Origin: JAUIAI01 sp041396585
Lineage (GTDB): Bacteria; Pseudomonadota; Gammaproteobacteria; Burkholderiales; Burkholderiaceae_E
Direction of reading: 5' to 3'
DNA: 64,000 bases
NCBI GenBank assembly: GCA_041396585.1
Contig: JAWKYG010000011.1
Coordinates: forward strand, 1 to 64,000
Shown: positions 33,380 to 44,300 of the stretch, in pieces
Layout of the letters: every line of letters begins with the position of its first letter
How positions within the stretch are numbered: the stretch's first letter is position 1
The notes under the pieces: generated by a model
What the model saw: the letters and a program-made list of their open reading frames with translations, nothing else
What the model was told of the DNA's origin: nothing
Databases searched by the model: none
Made by a program: the position numbers and the translations under genes

Positions 33380-34747
33380 TCAGAGCTTGGCCGGATTGAT
33401 CCGCCGTCGCGCGGCCAGGAGCATCGAGGCGGCCAGCAGCACGGACATCAGGCCGGAGGCCGGTGTGGCCAGCCAGATGCCGGTTTCGCCGATCAGGGCC
33501 GCCAGCAGATAGGTCAGCGGCGCCAGGAACAGATAGTTGCGCGCCAGGCCCAGCAGCGCCGCGCGACGGGCGTCGCCGACCGCCTGGAAAAAACCGGCCA
33601 CGATCATGCTGGGCCCCGAGATGAAGAACAGCATGAACAGCAGCGGCAGAATGCGCGCCACCTCGGCGGCGGCGATCTCGTCATCGATGAACACCCGGCC
33701 GACGAAATGGCGCGCGAGCAGCAGTGCGGCCTCGATCAGCAGACCGTAGGCCAGGGCGATCAGCGCGCCAACCTGCAGGCTACGCCAGACTCGCGGCCAG
33801 AGCCTGGCACCGGCGTTATTGCCGACAATGGTCTGGGTGGCCATGTTCAGGCCGAGCAGCGGCAGGATCGTAAACGCCTGCAGGCGGTTGACCACGCCAT
33901 AGGCGGCCACCGTGAGCGCATAGTGCTCGGGCTGCCAGATCCGCAGCGCATGCAGCGTGACCGCGGCGGTCAGTGCAACGCCCATGAAGTTCAGCGCCGA
34001 AGGCAGGCCCAGGGCGAGCACCTGACCCGAGTAGCGCGCAAAGGCAGCGCGCGAGGGCTTCTGCAGCTGCAGCGTCGTGTGCCGGCGGCGGCGATAGGTC
34101 AGTACCGCCACCAGGCCGATGAACTGGGCCATCACCGTGCCCAGCGCCGAACCGGCCACGCCCAGACCGAGCTCGACGATCAGCAGCCAGTTCAGACAGA
34201 CATTGACGATCGTGGCCAGCAGACCGACCGCGGCGAGCGTGGACACCCGTCCTTCGCTGCGCAGCGCATCGGCATTGAGGCCGAGCATCAGGTTGAACGG
34301 GGCGGCGCCGATCAGGATCGCCAGATAGATCCAGCTCAGATTGGCGAGTTCCGCCCGACCATTGGCCAGGGCGTCGCAGATCGCACGACCGCCCAGCGCG
34401 AAGCCGGTCATCAGCACGACGGCCACGAGCAGCGCCAGTAGATGGCTGTTGGTGAAGGCGGCGCGCGCTTCGTCGGGACGGCCTGCGCCCAGCAGCCGGG
34501 CCAGCACGCTGGCCGAGCCGTGACCGACGATGCCCGAGGCGGCCACGGTCAGCATGAACACCGGAAAGGCCAGCGATACCGCGCCGAGCGCCTCGGCGCC
34601 GACGAAGGCGCCGAGAAAATAGGCGTCGACAACGGTCATCAGGCCGTTCATGGCCATCAGGGCAACGATGGGCGCCGCGGTGCGCAGGAACAGGCCCGCC
34701 AGCGGGCCGCTCAGGAATGGATTGGCGCGCTGGCGATCGCGCGTCAT
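33380..34747 (-). CDS. MATE-family multidrug/metabolite efflux transporter
   Basis: A 455-residue inner-membrane protein with about twelve helices in two six-helix halves, beginning GPLAGLFLRTAAPIVALMAM and with the MATE features VVDAYFLGAFVGAEALGAVS in helix 2 and LGLNMATQTIVGNNAGARLW in the second half. It exports cationic drugs or metabolites using Na+ or H+. ATG 34747 overlaps the upstream DUF2461 stop (ATGA). It lies upstream of the LigAB pair on the same strand with a 172-base gap, so it may or may not belong to that unit. Confidence 0.9.
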   Translation of the reverse strand: MTRDRQRANPFLSGPLAGLFLRTAAPIVALMAMNGLMTVVDAYFLGAFVGAEALGAVSLAFPVFMLTVAASGIVGHGSASVLARLLGAGRPDEARAAFTNSHLLALLVAVVLMTGFALGGRAICDALANGRAELANLSWIYLAILIGAAPFNLMLGLNADALRSEGRVSTLAAVGLLATIVNVCLNWLLIVELGLGVAGSALGTVMAQFIGLVAVLTYRRRRHTTLQLQKPSRAAFARYSGQVLALGLPSALNFMGVALTAAVTLHALRIWQPEHYALTVAAYGVVNRLQAFTILPLLGLNMATQTIVGNNAGARLWPRVWRSLQVGALIALAYGLLIEAALLLARHFVGRVFIDDEIAAAEVARILPLLFMLFFISGPSMIVAGFFQAVGDARRAALLGLARNYLFLAPLTYLLAALIGETGIWLATPASGLMSVLLAASMLLAARRRINPAKL

Positions 34748-35382
34748 AGCTGCTCGGCCCACCAGGAGCGGACCGGTCGCAGCCTGGCCAGTTCGGCCAC
34801 GATGCGCGTCGGTGCCTGCTCGCCAAAGGCATCCGAAGGGTTGGGCGAGTCGATCCAGACGGTCATCGATTTGCGTCGGAGCAGACCGGCATTGGGATGG
34901 TCCTGAGGCCAGGGGGCGGGCACCCGCTTGAGCTCGGGTTCGTCGATCCGGCAGCCATCGGCCTGCAGACGTGCGAGCGCGCGTGCCAGCCTGGCGCCCG
35001 CCGGCCCGGCCACCGCAGCCCGCCAGCGCTCCAGCGCAGTGGCATCGAAACCGAAGCCACCGAAGCCGAGCACCAGACGGTCGGTTTCCAGGCCGACCAT
35101 CCAGGCCGCGCCGGTTGCCGAATCGGTAAAGCCGATGTGGATGTGCGTGTTGTACGGGGCCTGGTCGCGCGAGAAGCGCAGGTCGCGATTGATCCGAAAG
35201 ACCTTGGCCGTGACCGGTGCGCCAAAGCGCCTGGCCAGCAGCGGCGTCATGGCGGACACGAAAGCCTTGGTCGGCGCCTTGACATGGGCCTCATAGCGAC
35301 CCTTCTGAGACTGGAACCAGTCGCGATCATTGTGGCGGGCCAGATCTTCGAGGAACGCGATGGTCTGCTCATCGAACTTCAT
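34744..35382 (-). CDS. DUF2461 (TIGR02453) family protein
   Basis: A 212-residue protein with the diagnostic N-terminal FLEDLARHNDRDWFQSQKGR, KVFRINRDLRFSRDQAPYNT and MVGLETDRLVLGFG segments of the DUF2461 family. Intact family length. Relatives are widespread and cytoplasmic, with no defined activity. It is coupled to the MATE transporter by a 4-base overlap; what links the two is not evident. Confidence 0.88.
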   Translation of the reverse strand: MKFDEQTIAFLEDLARHNDRDWFQSQKGRYEAHVKAPTKAFVSAMTPLLARRFGAPVTAKVFRINRDLRFSRDQAPYNTHIHIGFTDSATGAAWMVGLETDRLVLGFGGFGFDATALERWRAAVAGPAGARLARALARLQADGCRIDEPELKRVPAPWPQDHPNAGLLRRKSMTVWIDSPNPSDAFGEQAPTRIVAELARLRPVRSWWAEQL

Positions 35383-35566
35383 AGTCAGGACACTCGGTTG
35401 CCGGGGAGCGCAGTGTAGCCGCCCGAGGTGTCGCCCGGGCGGCGCACGGGCACGGTGGGTTTGCTATGCTCGATGTCTCGACACGCGCCGGTGGCTTGTC
35501 GTCGTTCTCGTACCGGCGCCCGGGTGCCCGCCCGGCAACCCACATCCCAATCCAGAGGAGACCATC

Positions 35567-36391
35567 ATGGGGCAACTCGACGGCCGCGTGGCCATCGTCA
35601 CCGGATCCGGCCGCGGTATCGGCCAGCAGATCGCACTGCGCCTGGCGCGTGACGGCGCCAACGTGGTGGTCAATGACCTCGATGAGGCGCCGGCGGCGGA
35701 AACCATCGGCATGATCGAGTCCATGGGCGGCAAGGCAGTGGCCTGCAATGGCGATGTCACCCAGCCCGATTTTGGCGATCGCATCGTGGCCACCGCGCTC
35801 GAGCGTTTCGGCGATGCCCATATCGTGGTGAACAACGCCGGCTATACCTGGGACAGCGTGATCCAGAAGATGACCGACGAGCAGTGGTACGCGATCATCG
35901 ATGTGCACCTGACCGCGCCGTTTCGCATCCTGCGCGCCTTTCAGGGGCACCTGAAGACCGCCACCGAGCGCGAGGCCGCGGCCGGTCAGCGCATCGTGCG
36001 CAAGGTGGTCAACATCTCGTCGACCTCCGGGGTCAACGGCAATCCGGGTCAGGCCAATTACTCGGCCGGCAAGGCCGGCATCGTGGGTATGACCAAGACG
36101 CTGGCCAGGGAATGGGGCCGGTATCACACCACGGTCAACGCGGTAGCGTTCGGCTACATCCAGACGCGCCTCACGCAACCGCTCGAGAAGGGTGAGTCCG
36201 GCATGACCGCGGTCGGCGAGCGCGAGGTCAAGTTCGGCATCCAGCCGGGCCGCCTGGCCGCGCTGAGCCAGATGATTCCGCTGGGGCGCGGTGGCACGCC
36301 CGAGGAGGCCGCCGGTTCGGTCTATCTGTTCTGCAGCCCGGACAGCGACTATGTCAGCGGCCAGTGCCTGGTGGTGACCGGCGGGCTCTGA
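35567..36391 (+). CDS. Short-chain dehydrogenase/reductase (FabG-like)
   Basis: A 274-residue SDR. The NAD(P)-binding loop is TGSGRGIG (residues 13-20), NNAG appears near 92, the catalytic S lies in NISSTSGVNG and the YxxxK pair in YSAGKAG. D41/D43 after the second strand (VVNDLDEA) suggests NAD rather than NADP. GAGGAG precedes ATG 35567. The MFS gene follows after 63 bases on the same strand. It is probably a 3-hydroxyacyl or other alcohol dehydrogenase; the 20-residue insert before the active-site serine (TEREAAAG) is longer than in FabG. Confidence 0.9.
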   Translation: MGQLDGRVAIVTGSGRGIGQQIALRLARDGANVVVNDLDEAPAAETIGMIESMGGKAVACNGDVTQPDFGDRIVATALERFGDAHIVVNNAGYTWDSVIQKMTDEQWYAIIDVHLTAPFRILRAFQGHLKTATEREAAAGQRIVRKVVNISSTSGVNGNPGQANYSAGKAGIVGMTKTLAREWGRYHTTVNAVAFGYIQTRLTQPLEKGESGMTAVGEREVKFGIQPGRLAALSQMIPLGRGGTPEEAAGSVYLFCSPDSDYVSGQCLVVTGGL

Positions 36392-36454
36392 GGGCCGGCG
36401 TTCGCGGGACGCCCGGATGGCCGGGCCCGGCGGCAAGCGATCGATCGAGGCGCG

Positions 36455-37798
36455 ATGACCATCCCCTACTCTGTGTTGCGCATGTTGATCGCGCTGGTGC
36501 TGATGACCGTCGGCAGCAGCGCGATGTATGTCGTGGTGGTGGTGCTGCCGATGGTGCAGTCGGAGTTCGGCGTGGATCGCGCCGATGCCTCGCTGCCGTA
36601 CACGCTCACCATGATGGGGTTCGGGCTGGGTGGCATCCTGATGGGCCGCCTCTCGGATCGCTACGGGGTCAGCGTGCCGGTCATGGTCGGTGGTGTCGGC
36701 ATGACATTGGGATTCTGGCTGGCGGCCACCGCACCGGCCTTATGGGTGTTCACAGCCGCGCACGGCATCCTGCTCGGGCTGCTTGGCAGCTCGGCGATGT
36801 TCGCGCCGCTGGTGGCCGATACCTCGCTCTGGTTCACCAAGCGCCGCGGGATCGCGGTGGCGATCTGTGCCAGTGGCAACTATCTGGCCGGCGCCGTCTG
36901 GCCACCGATCGTGCAGAGCTTCTCGGCCGTCCACGGCTGGCGCGCAGCCTATCTGACGATGGCGGTGATCAGCCTGGTGATCATCGTCCCGCTTTCATTC
37001 CTGCTGCGCCGGCGCGCACCCTTGGCCGACGCGATGGCGGGCGCCACGGTCGCGCAGCGACCCGGCAATGCCCTGAAGGCCGCGGTCGAGCGGTCGCGCA
37101 CCGCCGCCCGGGCGGCCGCCGACACCGCAAGTGGCGCTGCAGCGGTCCGGGCCGGGGCTTCGGCGCCGGCGTCTGCATCCGCCGAGGAGCGACCGCTGGG
37201 CATGTCCCTGGGGGCCTTGCAGTCCCTGTTGTTCGTGGCCGGCATCTCCTGCTGTATCGCGATGTCCATGCCTCAGGTGCACATCGTGGCGTTGTGCGGC
37301 GACCTGGGCTTTGGTGTGGCGCGTGGCGCCGAGATGCTCTCCCTGATGCTGGCGTTCGGGATTCTCAGCCGGCTGACCTCGGGCCTGATCTGCGATCGCA
37401 TCGGCGGTCTGCGCACCCTGCTGCTCGGCTCGGTGCTGCAGGCGGTGGCGCTGCTGCTGTTCCTGCCCTTCGATTCGCTGGCGTCGCTCTATGTGATCTC
37501 GGCCCTGTTCGGTCTGGTGCAGGGGGGCATCGTGCCCTCGTACGCGATCATCGTGCGTGAATACTTCTCGCCGCGAGAGGCCGGTGCCCGGGTGGGCACG
37601 GTGTTGATGGCCACCCTGCTCGGCATGGCGATCGGTGGCTGGGTGTCGGGCAAGATCTTCGATCTCACCGGTTCCTATGATGCGGCGTTCATTCACGGCT
37701 TCGCCTGGAATGCGCTCAATGCCGCGATCGCGTTCTATCTGTTGATGCGTGCGCGCCGGGTCGGCCCAACCCTGACCCCGTCGGCCGTGCTCGCCTGA
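36455..37798 (+). CDS. Major facilitator superfamily transporter
   Basis: A 447-residue MFS carrier with twelve predicted helices. The loop 2-3 motif is GRLSDRYG, and the mirror site in the second half is GLICDRIGG. A long cytoplasmic loop (about 190-245) rich in Ala and Arg separates the halves. The pattern is that of the monocarboxylate/oxalate-formate group. It is probably co-transcribed with the SDR, suggesting uptake of the SDR substrate or export of its product. Confidence 0.88.
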   Translation: MTIPYSVLRMLIALVLMTVGSSAMYVVVVVLPMVQSEFGVDRADASLPYTLTMMGFGLGGILMGRLSDRYGVSVPVMVGGVGMTLGFWLAATAPALWVFTAAHGILLGLLGSSAMFAPLVADTSLWFTKRRGIAVAICASGNYLAGAVWPPIVQSFSAVHGWRAAYLTMAVISLVIIVPLSFLLRRRAPLADAMAGATVAQRPGNALKAAVERSRTAARAAADTASGAAAVRAGASAPASASAEERPLGMSLGALQSLLFVAGISCCIAMSMPQVHIVALCGDLGFGVARGAEMLSLMLAFGILSRLTSGLICDRIGGLRTLLLGSVLQAVALLLFLPFDSLASLYVISALFGLVQGGIVPSYAIIVREYFSPREAGARVGTVLMATLLGMAIGGWVSGKIFDLTGSYDAAFIHGFAWNALNAAIAFYLLMRARRVGPTLTPSAVLA

Positions 37799-37835
37799 TA
37801 CTGCGGGTCGGCGGCGCGCGTCGTGCTCGCGATGC

Positions 37836-38489
37836 TCATACGGCCAGGGCGAGCACAGGGTCCATCGGTTCCGGATGCATGGTGCGCGACAGCCGGGCCA
37901 GCCGGATCACGATCGACCGAATGCTCGCCTCCCCGCTCTTGGCGAGGATCGACCGGATCTGTGACCGCACGGTGCTCTCGGCCACCGAGTGTCCCTGCGC
38001 GATGCGCTTGGGCTCGGTGCCGGCCGCCAGCTGCCACAAGACCTGCCGTTCGGTCTCGCTGAGCAGATACTGACGGGCGTACAGCTCGAACACCTGGCGG
38101 TCGCACACGTGCTCGCGCTCGAGCATGATCCGCGCCGTGCCCCGGTGCCGGCCCGGCATCATGAAGGCGTGCAGCGGGTGGGGCCGATTGGCCACCAGGC
38201 AGAGTCGGGCGGGCTGTCCGCCGGCCACCGCGCTCACCGCGCTGAGCCAGCGGCTACGGAACCGTGGCAGCGCCGGCAACAAGCGCCCGTCGGCGATCGT
38301 CATGCAGTCGAGTTCGCCCACCGGCGAGTAGGTCTGGCGGTCGCTCACGAGCAGACGCGCACCGGCATCGAGCAGGAATTCGTCCCGCTGCGGTGATGCC
38401 TGGGCCGGCTTCGTCGCCAGCGCGCGCGGCGGCTCGCAGATCCAGTCTCGATGCGTCCCGCACCGGTTATCAGGCTGGGCGCGGTTCAT
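37836..38489 (-). CDS. LuxR-family transcriptional regulator
   Basis: A 217-residue regulator with a C-terminal GerE/LuxR helix-turn-helix: LSETERQVLWQLAAGTEPKR then SVAESTVRSQIRSILAKSG. The N-terminal 140 residues do not match an autoinducer-binding or receiver domain and may be a PAS-like or unknown sensor. ATG 38489 is preferred over ATG 38501 because GGAGG lies five bases before it. It is divergent from the winged-helix regulator at 38686 across a 196-base A/T-richer region. Confidence 0.82.
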   Translation of the reverse strand: MNRAQPDNRCGTHRDWICEPPRALATKPAQASPQRDEFLLDAGARLLVSDRQTYSPVGELDCMTIADGRLLPALPRFRSRWLSAVSAVAGGQPARLCLVANRPHPLHAFMMPGRHRGTARIMLEREHVCDRQVFELYARQYLLSETERQVLWQLAAGTEPKRIAQGHSVAESTVRSQIRSILAKSGEASIRSIVIRLARLSRTMHPEPMDPVLALAV

Positions 38490-38624
38490 GATCGCCTCCA
38501 TGGCGGTTCCCCCTTAATTGAGTAAGATGGACGGTTGATTCGCTCACTCGTCCTGTCATCCGATCGCTCGGCGCATGGACGCTCGGGCATGAGACGAAGC
38601 TTCGCGCTGGCAGCCGTTTTAGAC

Positions 38625-38641
38625 CTTTAATGACATTAAAG
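38625..38641. promoter_or_regulatory. Perfect dyad before the winged-helix regulator gene
   Basis: CTTTAAT-GAC-ATTAAAG is a perfect 7-bp inverted repeat with a three-base spacer. It lies 44 bases before ATG 38686 in the divergent region between two regulator genes. It is A/T-rich in an otherwise GC-rich window, consistent with an operator overlapping a promoter, possibly for either neighbour. Confidence 0.5.
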
Positions 38642-38685
38642 ATGGATAAATTCGCGCCCGGCCCGGCCGCATCCCGGCGCCGGCA

Positions 38686-41265
38686 ATGACCGGGCGTTTT
38701 CGGTTTGGCGGCTTCGAGGTCCTGGTCGCGGAGCGCACCGTGCTCGCATCCGGCCGCATCCTGGCCATTGGCCCGCGGGCCTTCGATGTGCTGCTCGTCC
38801 TGCTCGAACAGGCAGGCCAGGTGATCGGGCGTGACGAGATCCTCGATCGTGCCTGGCCCGGCCTGGTGGTGGAGGAGAACAACCTGTCGGTGCAGATCTC
38901 CTCGCTTCGCAAGCTGTTGGGCGCCGATGCGATCAAGACCGTCTCGGGGCGTGGCTATCAGTTCGCATGGCCGGTTCAGGTCGATGTTGGTCCGCCGGCA
39001 GTCGCCGCCTCCGCCCCCACCCCCGGGTGGTCAGCCCCGGCCGGCGAGGCGACGGACCGGGAACGCGGCGCTCGAGATCCGGCCGGGTCGCTGCGCGAGC
39101 CGTATGGCGCATCGAATCTGCCGCAATGGTTTGACACGCCGATCGGCCGTGATGCCGATCTGATGGCGGTGGACCGCCTGCTGCATGAACAGCGGCTGGT
39201 GACGATCACCGGCCCTGCGGGAATCGGCAAGACCACGGTGGCCATGGCCGCCGCGCGTACCTGGCATCAGCGCGAGCGGATCGAAACCCAGTGGATCGAG
39301 CTCTCCGGTGTGCGCGACCCTGGGCTGACCACGGCCACGATCGCCCATGCCTTGAAAGTCTCGCTGAGCGGTCAGCGGGATGCGCTCGAGGAACTGATCA
39401 TCGCCTTGCGCTCGCGCCAGTTGCTGGTGGTACTGGACAACTGCGAGCACCTGGTTGCGGGGGTCAGTCGGCTGGCGCTCGCCGTGATGCGACAGACCAC
39501 CGGTGTGCGCTTTCTGGTCACCACGCAGGAGATCCTGCATGTCCCGGGCGAGGCGGTGCACCGGGTCGAGGCCTTGTCGCTGAGCGGTTGCGGGTCGTCG
39601 CAGCAGCCGTCGGCGGCGGTGACCTTGTTCATCGAACGTGCGCGCGCGCTCGATTCCAAGTTCGCGCGCGATGCCGGTAATGCGGCGATCATCGATGACA
39701 TCTGCCGCGGGCTCGAGGGGATCCCGCTGGCGATCGAACTGGCCGCCGCGCGCGTACACATGTACTCGCTGGAGGGGGTCAGGGACCGCCTGTCCGATGG
39801 CCTGCGACTGTTCAGTCGCGGTTCACGCGTCGAGCCGCGCCATCGCACTCTGTATTCGGCCCTGGACTGGAGTCACGGGCTGCTTGACGAGCCCGAGCAG
39901 ACGGCATTTCGGCGCTTGGCCGTCTTTGGCGATGGCTTCACCGAACGGGCCGGCGCGCGCATCATCGCCGATGAGCGGATCGACGAATTCGATGCCTGCG
40001 AGTTGATGGCTTCCTTGCTGGACAAATCCCTGATCGTGCTCGACAAGCGGGTGCCGGGTCGCTACCGATTCCTGGAGGTCACGCGCTCGTATGCGACACA
40101 GAAACTGCATGAGTCGGGTGAGGAGCCGCGTCTGCTCGCCCGGCATGCGCAGGTCACGCTCGCCGGTCTGCGCGAGGCCATCCGGGCACGCGCCACCGAG
40201 GCACTGTGGGCGGACATGAACAACATGCGCCGCGCCTATGCCTGGGCCATGGGCGCGGATGGCGACAAGCGACTGGCCGTGGGGCTGGCGACAGCCTCCG
40301 CGGTGGTGCTCGCGGTGGAGGGATTCGTGGCCGAGGCGCTGGCCCGGCATCTCGAGGTGCAACCCTTCCTGGACCAGAACATCCCCGATGATGTTGCTGC
40401 GCTGTATTGGCAATGGTATGGGCGCATCGGTACCGACTGCCGACTGCCGGTGCAGACCTGTATCGAGGCCTTCGATCAGGCGCTCACGATGTTCCGTGGT
40501 CTGGGCAACATCCGCCACCAGCATGCCTGCCATCGGATGAAGGCGCAGGCCCTGATCGATGCCGGCGAGTTCGACGCGGCGGCACGCTCATTGTTCGAAG
40601 CCTATCGACTCGAACTCGATGTCACGCCGGCGGCCGACCGGATGCGCAGGTTACGGGTACAGGGCCTGCTCGAAGAACGATCCGGGCGGGCACGGGCCGC
40701 GCTGCAGACCTGGGCCCAGGCGCTACAGATGTGTGACCAGTTCGGCATCACCCGCTATGCGATGATCGTTCGCGTGGATATCGCTCGCGCGCATCTGGCC
40801 CTGGGCAATCTCGACGAGTGCATCGCGCGATTCGGGGAACTGGCGGGCTTCGCGCGGGATCGCGCGGAAGGCGGGCTGACGATGAGCTATGCGCTGACCG
40901 GCCTGACGACGACCCACCTGCTGCGTGGCGAGGATGCCCAGGCATTGGCCGTGGCACGCGAGGCGATCCCGGTGCTGCGCCAGGCCGGCTTGCTTGCGGT
41001 GCGCGGCGACATGTTCGCGCTGCTGCTGGCCCGGCTCGGCCGCCCGCAGCTCTCGGCCCAGATTCTGCGCCTGGTGGACACCGTGCGTCAGGCGACCGGA
41101 ACCGTGCGAGATCCCGTCGAGGCCCGGCTCAGACGCGAGGCCATCGAGCTGATCGAGGGTGGGGGCGTGCGCCTCGAGGAGCCGCTCGCGGTCAGCCTGC
41201 ACGAGGGCGATCTGCCCGCGCTGTTGCTGGTGGCCTTGTCCGGTAACGAACAGGCGTCCCCTTGA
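38686..41265 (+). CDS. Winged-helix regulator with STAND-type NTPase and TPR-like C-terminus
   Basis: An 859-residue regulator. Residues 1-95 are an OmpR/CadC-type winged helix (IGPRAFDVLLVLLEQAGQVI, DEILDRAWPG, ISSLRKLLGADAIKTVSGRG). An AP-ATPase/NB-ARC-like domain follows with Walker A GPAGIGKTT near 176-184, Walker B LLVVLDNCEHLV and a GIPLAIELAAARV motif. The remaining 400 residues are helical repeats resembling TPR, a probable ligand or partner platform. This is the architecture of large ATPase regulators such as MalT/AfsR-like proteins without their effector domain. There is no good ribosome-binding site at ATG 38686. It precedes the peroxidase-P450 gene by 130 bases on the same strand and is a plausible regulator of it. 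Confidence 0.85.
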   Translation: MTGRFRFGGFEVLVAERTVLASGRILAIGPRAFDVLLVLLEQAGQVIGRDEILDRAWPGLVVEENNLSVQISSLRKLLGADAIKTVSGRGYQFAWPVQVDVGPPAVAASAPTPGWSAPAGEATDRERGARDPAGSLREPYGASNLPQWFDTPIGRDADLMAVDRLLHEQRLVTITGPAGIGKTTVAMAAARTWHQRERIETQWIELSGVRDPGLTTATIAHALKVSLSGQRDALEELIIALRSRQLLVVLDNCEHLVAGVSRLALAVMRQTTGVRFLVTTQEILHVPGEAVHRVEALSLSGCGSSQQPSAAVTLFIERARALDSKFARDAGNAAIIDDICRGLEGIPLAIELAAARVHMYSLEGVRDRLSDGLRLFSRGSRVEPRHRTLYSALDWSHGLLDEPEQTAFRRLAVFGDGFTERAGARIIADERIDEFDACELMASLLDKSLIVLDKRVPGRYRFLEVTRSYATQKLHESGEEPRLLARHAQVTLAGLREAIRARATEALWADMNNMRRAYAWAMGADGDKRLAVGLATASAVVLAVEGFVAEALARHLEVQPFLDQNIPDDVAALYWQWYGRIGTDCRLPVQTCIEAFDQALTMFRGLGNIRHQHACHRMKAQALIDAGEFDAAARSLFEAYRLELDVTPAADRMRRLRVQGLLEERSGRARAALQTWAQALQMCDQFGITRYAMIVRVDIARAHLALGNLDECIARFGELAGFARDRAEGGLTMSYALTGLTTTHLLRGEDAQALAVAREAIPVLRQAGLLAVRGDMFALLLARLGRPQLSAQILRLVDTVRQATGTVRDPVEARLRREAIELIEGGGVRLEEPLAVSLHEGDLPALLLVALSGNEQASP

Positions 41266-41395
41266 GCGGGCCGGTATCGATCTGCCCGGTCGGCCACCCG
41301 TATCCATGGGATTGCCGCGCAGGTGCTCATCGGGGACACTGTTCGAGAGCGGGCGCCAAAGCGGCGCGCGCGGGCCGATTCATTCCGGGAACCCT

Positions 41396-44300
41396 ATGAG
41401 CGACACGATCGACTACCGCCGGGGCCGCTTCGAGGCCATGGCTCGTACGGGTTTTGTGCCCGACCAGGTCAGCCATGGGCTGAACCTGATTCTGCCGCTG
41501 CAGGATCCCCGGCTGATGCCGGTGCTGATGTCGGCAATCCTGGAGAACCGGCCGCGCACCAGCGCGGTTCTCGAGGCGCTCAATTTCGTGCACTTCGCGC
41601 GCTTTCTGCCTACGCCCGACAACAGTGCGCTGCAGGTGATCACTGTGTTCGACGGTGCGCTGGATACCTATGTCGACGAGTTCGCGGTGGCCATCGGTGA
41701 CACCTTCGATCTGATTCTCTCGTTCGTGGATCCCGCGATCCGGCCGCATCTGCCGGTGCGCGAGAAGCCGGGCGAATTCATCGAGTTCGTGCGCCGCCAG
41801 AACCAGGCCGTGGTCGGCTCCGAGGTCTACCGGCACTGGCCCTTGTTCGCGGCCTATCCGCGCACCACGGTGTTGGAGATCACCGGCGGCCAGCCGGTGA
41901 ACCGGCGCGTCGATGATGATGCGCGCGGCCAATGGATCGATCGCCAGGATGTGCAGGGCAATGTGCTGGTTGCGCATGCCGCCAGACGCGCCTGGCACTA
42001 TGCGCTGCGCCTGCCCGACGCGCAGGCTGGCAGGCGTTTGCTCGGTGCGATGCTGACACCGGATGCCTTCGGCCTGCCGCAGGTCACGCATGACCTGGAC
42101 GCGAGCACGCGTGCACGTCCTTACTACCTGAATGTCGGTCTTACCGCGGCCGGGCTGGTGCGGCTGGGTGTGAGCAGCGAGCAACTCGGTGCATTTCCAG
42201 CGGCGTTTCTTGACGGCCCGCGTCATCCGGAGCGCTGCCGGCGTACCGGCGATGTGGGCAGCAATGATCCGCGGCACTGGGAGCTGTCGTTCGACGGCGG
42301 GCAGCACGCCGACCCGCAAGACGCGGTCCATCTGCTGCTGTCGCTGTACGGCGCCGATGATGCGGCGCTGGCCGGCCATCGGCGGGCCATCGAGGCCGCC
42401 TGCGATGCGCTGGGCATTGCGCGCATCTGGTGCCGCGATGCTCGGGCCCTGGCAGGTGGCATCGGTCACTTCGGCTATCGCGACGGCATCGCCCAGCCGC
42501 GAATCGCCGGTGTCGACGATCCGAGCCGCACCCAGGATCATCAGCCGATGGCCGGCGTTGGCGACTTCCTGTTGGGCGCCCGCTATCCGAATGCCTATGG
42601 CGCGCCCTCATTGGGTGCGATGCCGTTCGAGCTGGCGGAAAACGGCTGCTTTGCCGCGGTTCGTCTGCTCGAGCAGGATGTGGAGGGTTTCGAGGCGGCG
42701 CTGAAGCAGGCCGCGGCCGAGCACGGCATCCATCCTGAGCTTCTCGCCGCCAAACTGATGGGGCGCTGGCGCAGCGGCGAGCCTCTCAGTCTGACCGGCC
42801 ATCAGGCCGATCTGTCCGATGCCGGCCCTGCGCGCGAGATCGGGCGTGAGCAGCTCAATGCCTTCGACTACATCGCCACAGATCGTTTCGATCCGGCCGG
42901 CGCAGGTGATGACATCGCCGGCGCGCTGTGCCCGGTTGGTTCGCATATCCGGCGCATGAATCCGCGCTCCGCGCCGGCTGTGGGCAAAGCCTATAGCCGG
43001 CGCATGATCCGCCGCGGCATGCCTTATGTGTGGGCCGATGCCGGCGACGGCCAGGGTGGATCACACCCCGCGAAGGGCCTGCTCGGCATCTTCATCTGTT
43101 CGGATCTCGAACGTCAGTATGAATTCGTGCTCGGCCAGTGGGCCAATGGCGATCTCAGTCAGGCCGGCATGCGGGGCGGCCGCGATCCATTCGCCGGCGC
43201 GGTCATGCCGGCGAATGGTGCCGGGCCCGGCGATGCGGAACCGACATCGCCGTTCCGGATCGCGCACGCCGATGGCCGTGTCAGCCAGGTGCAGATCGGC
43301 CAGTTCGTGCGCAACCGCGGCAGTGTCTATCTGCTGTTGCCCGGCCTGACGGGCCTGCGCTGGCTGGCCGGTATGCCCGCTGTGCGGCGTGAACCGCCCC
43401 CCGGTCTGGCACTGATGAGGTCTCGCCCGCAGGAGCTCTGTTTCGATGTGCACGATCCGGATTTCCATCGCGACCCCTATCCCTACTATGCACTGCTGCG
43501 CGAGCGTGCCGCGGTGGTCCGTGTGCCGCAGCACAATGCCTGGTGGGTGCTCAGCGCCGAGCTGGTCGAGAAGCTTGGTGCCAATGCCGGCGATTTTCTG
43601 AAGAAGCCGCTGCGCGAGAGCGAGGGGCATTGGCCGCATGGCCTGTTTCACATGGATGGTGCCGAGCATCGCCAGATGCGTACTTTGCTCGACCCGATCA
43701 TGGCCTGGGTGCGTGAGCAACGTCTGGATCAGGCCTGCCACGCGGCTATCGATCGCGCGCTGGCGGCGCTCGGCGACGCCCATGAATTCGATCTGGTGCG
43801 CCAGTTCGCCCATCGGGTGCCGCTCGAAACATTCATGGCGGTGTTCGGGGCGAGGGCGGAAGAGGTGGCCCGCTTCGACGCCCTGATTCAGAGCATCCTG
43901 CGCAATGTCGACCCCGGTCTGCCGGCCAACCGGCGCTCGCAGGCGCTGATCAGCGGCGCGATGATCGAGGACCACCTGATCAGACAGGTGCAGGGCGGGG
44001 CGGACTTCGGCGAGGACACGATCCTCGGGCGGATGCAGCGGCTGTATGAACAGCAGCAGCTCGCCCCTTCGCAGTTCATCATGACAGCGGTGCACTTCAT
44101 GATGGGCGGCTATCTCTCCACCCGGTTCCTGATCACCACGGGCATCTGGAATCTGTTGCGCCACGGCGTTCGTTCATCGCCGCCGTCTGCCGATCCGGTC
44201 GATGAGCACGCCCTCGCCGAAATGCTTCGCTTCGATGCGCCGTTTCAGATGGCCGACCGCTACGCGGCCCGCGATCTCGAACTCGGCGGTGTGCGCATCT

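Noticed and set aside
36364..37560. A 398-codon + strand frame overlapping the MFS gene
   Set aside because: Frame-shifted shadow of the transporter; it lacks hydrophobic helices and has no start signal.
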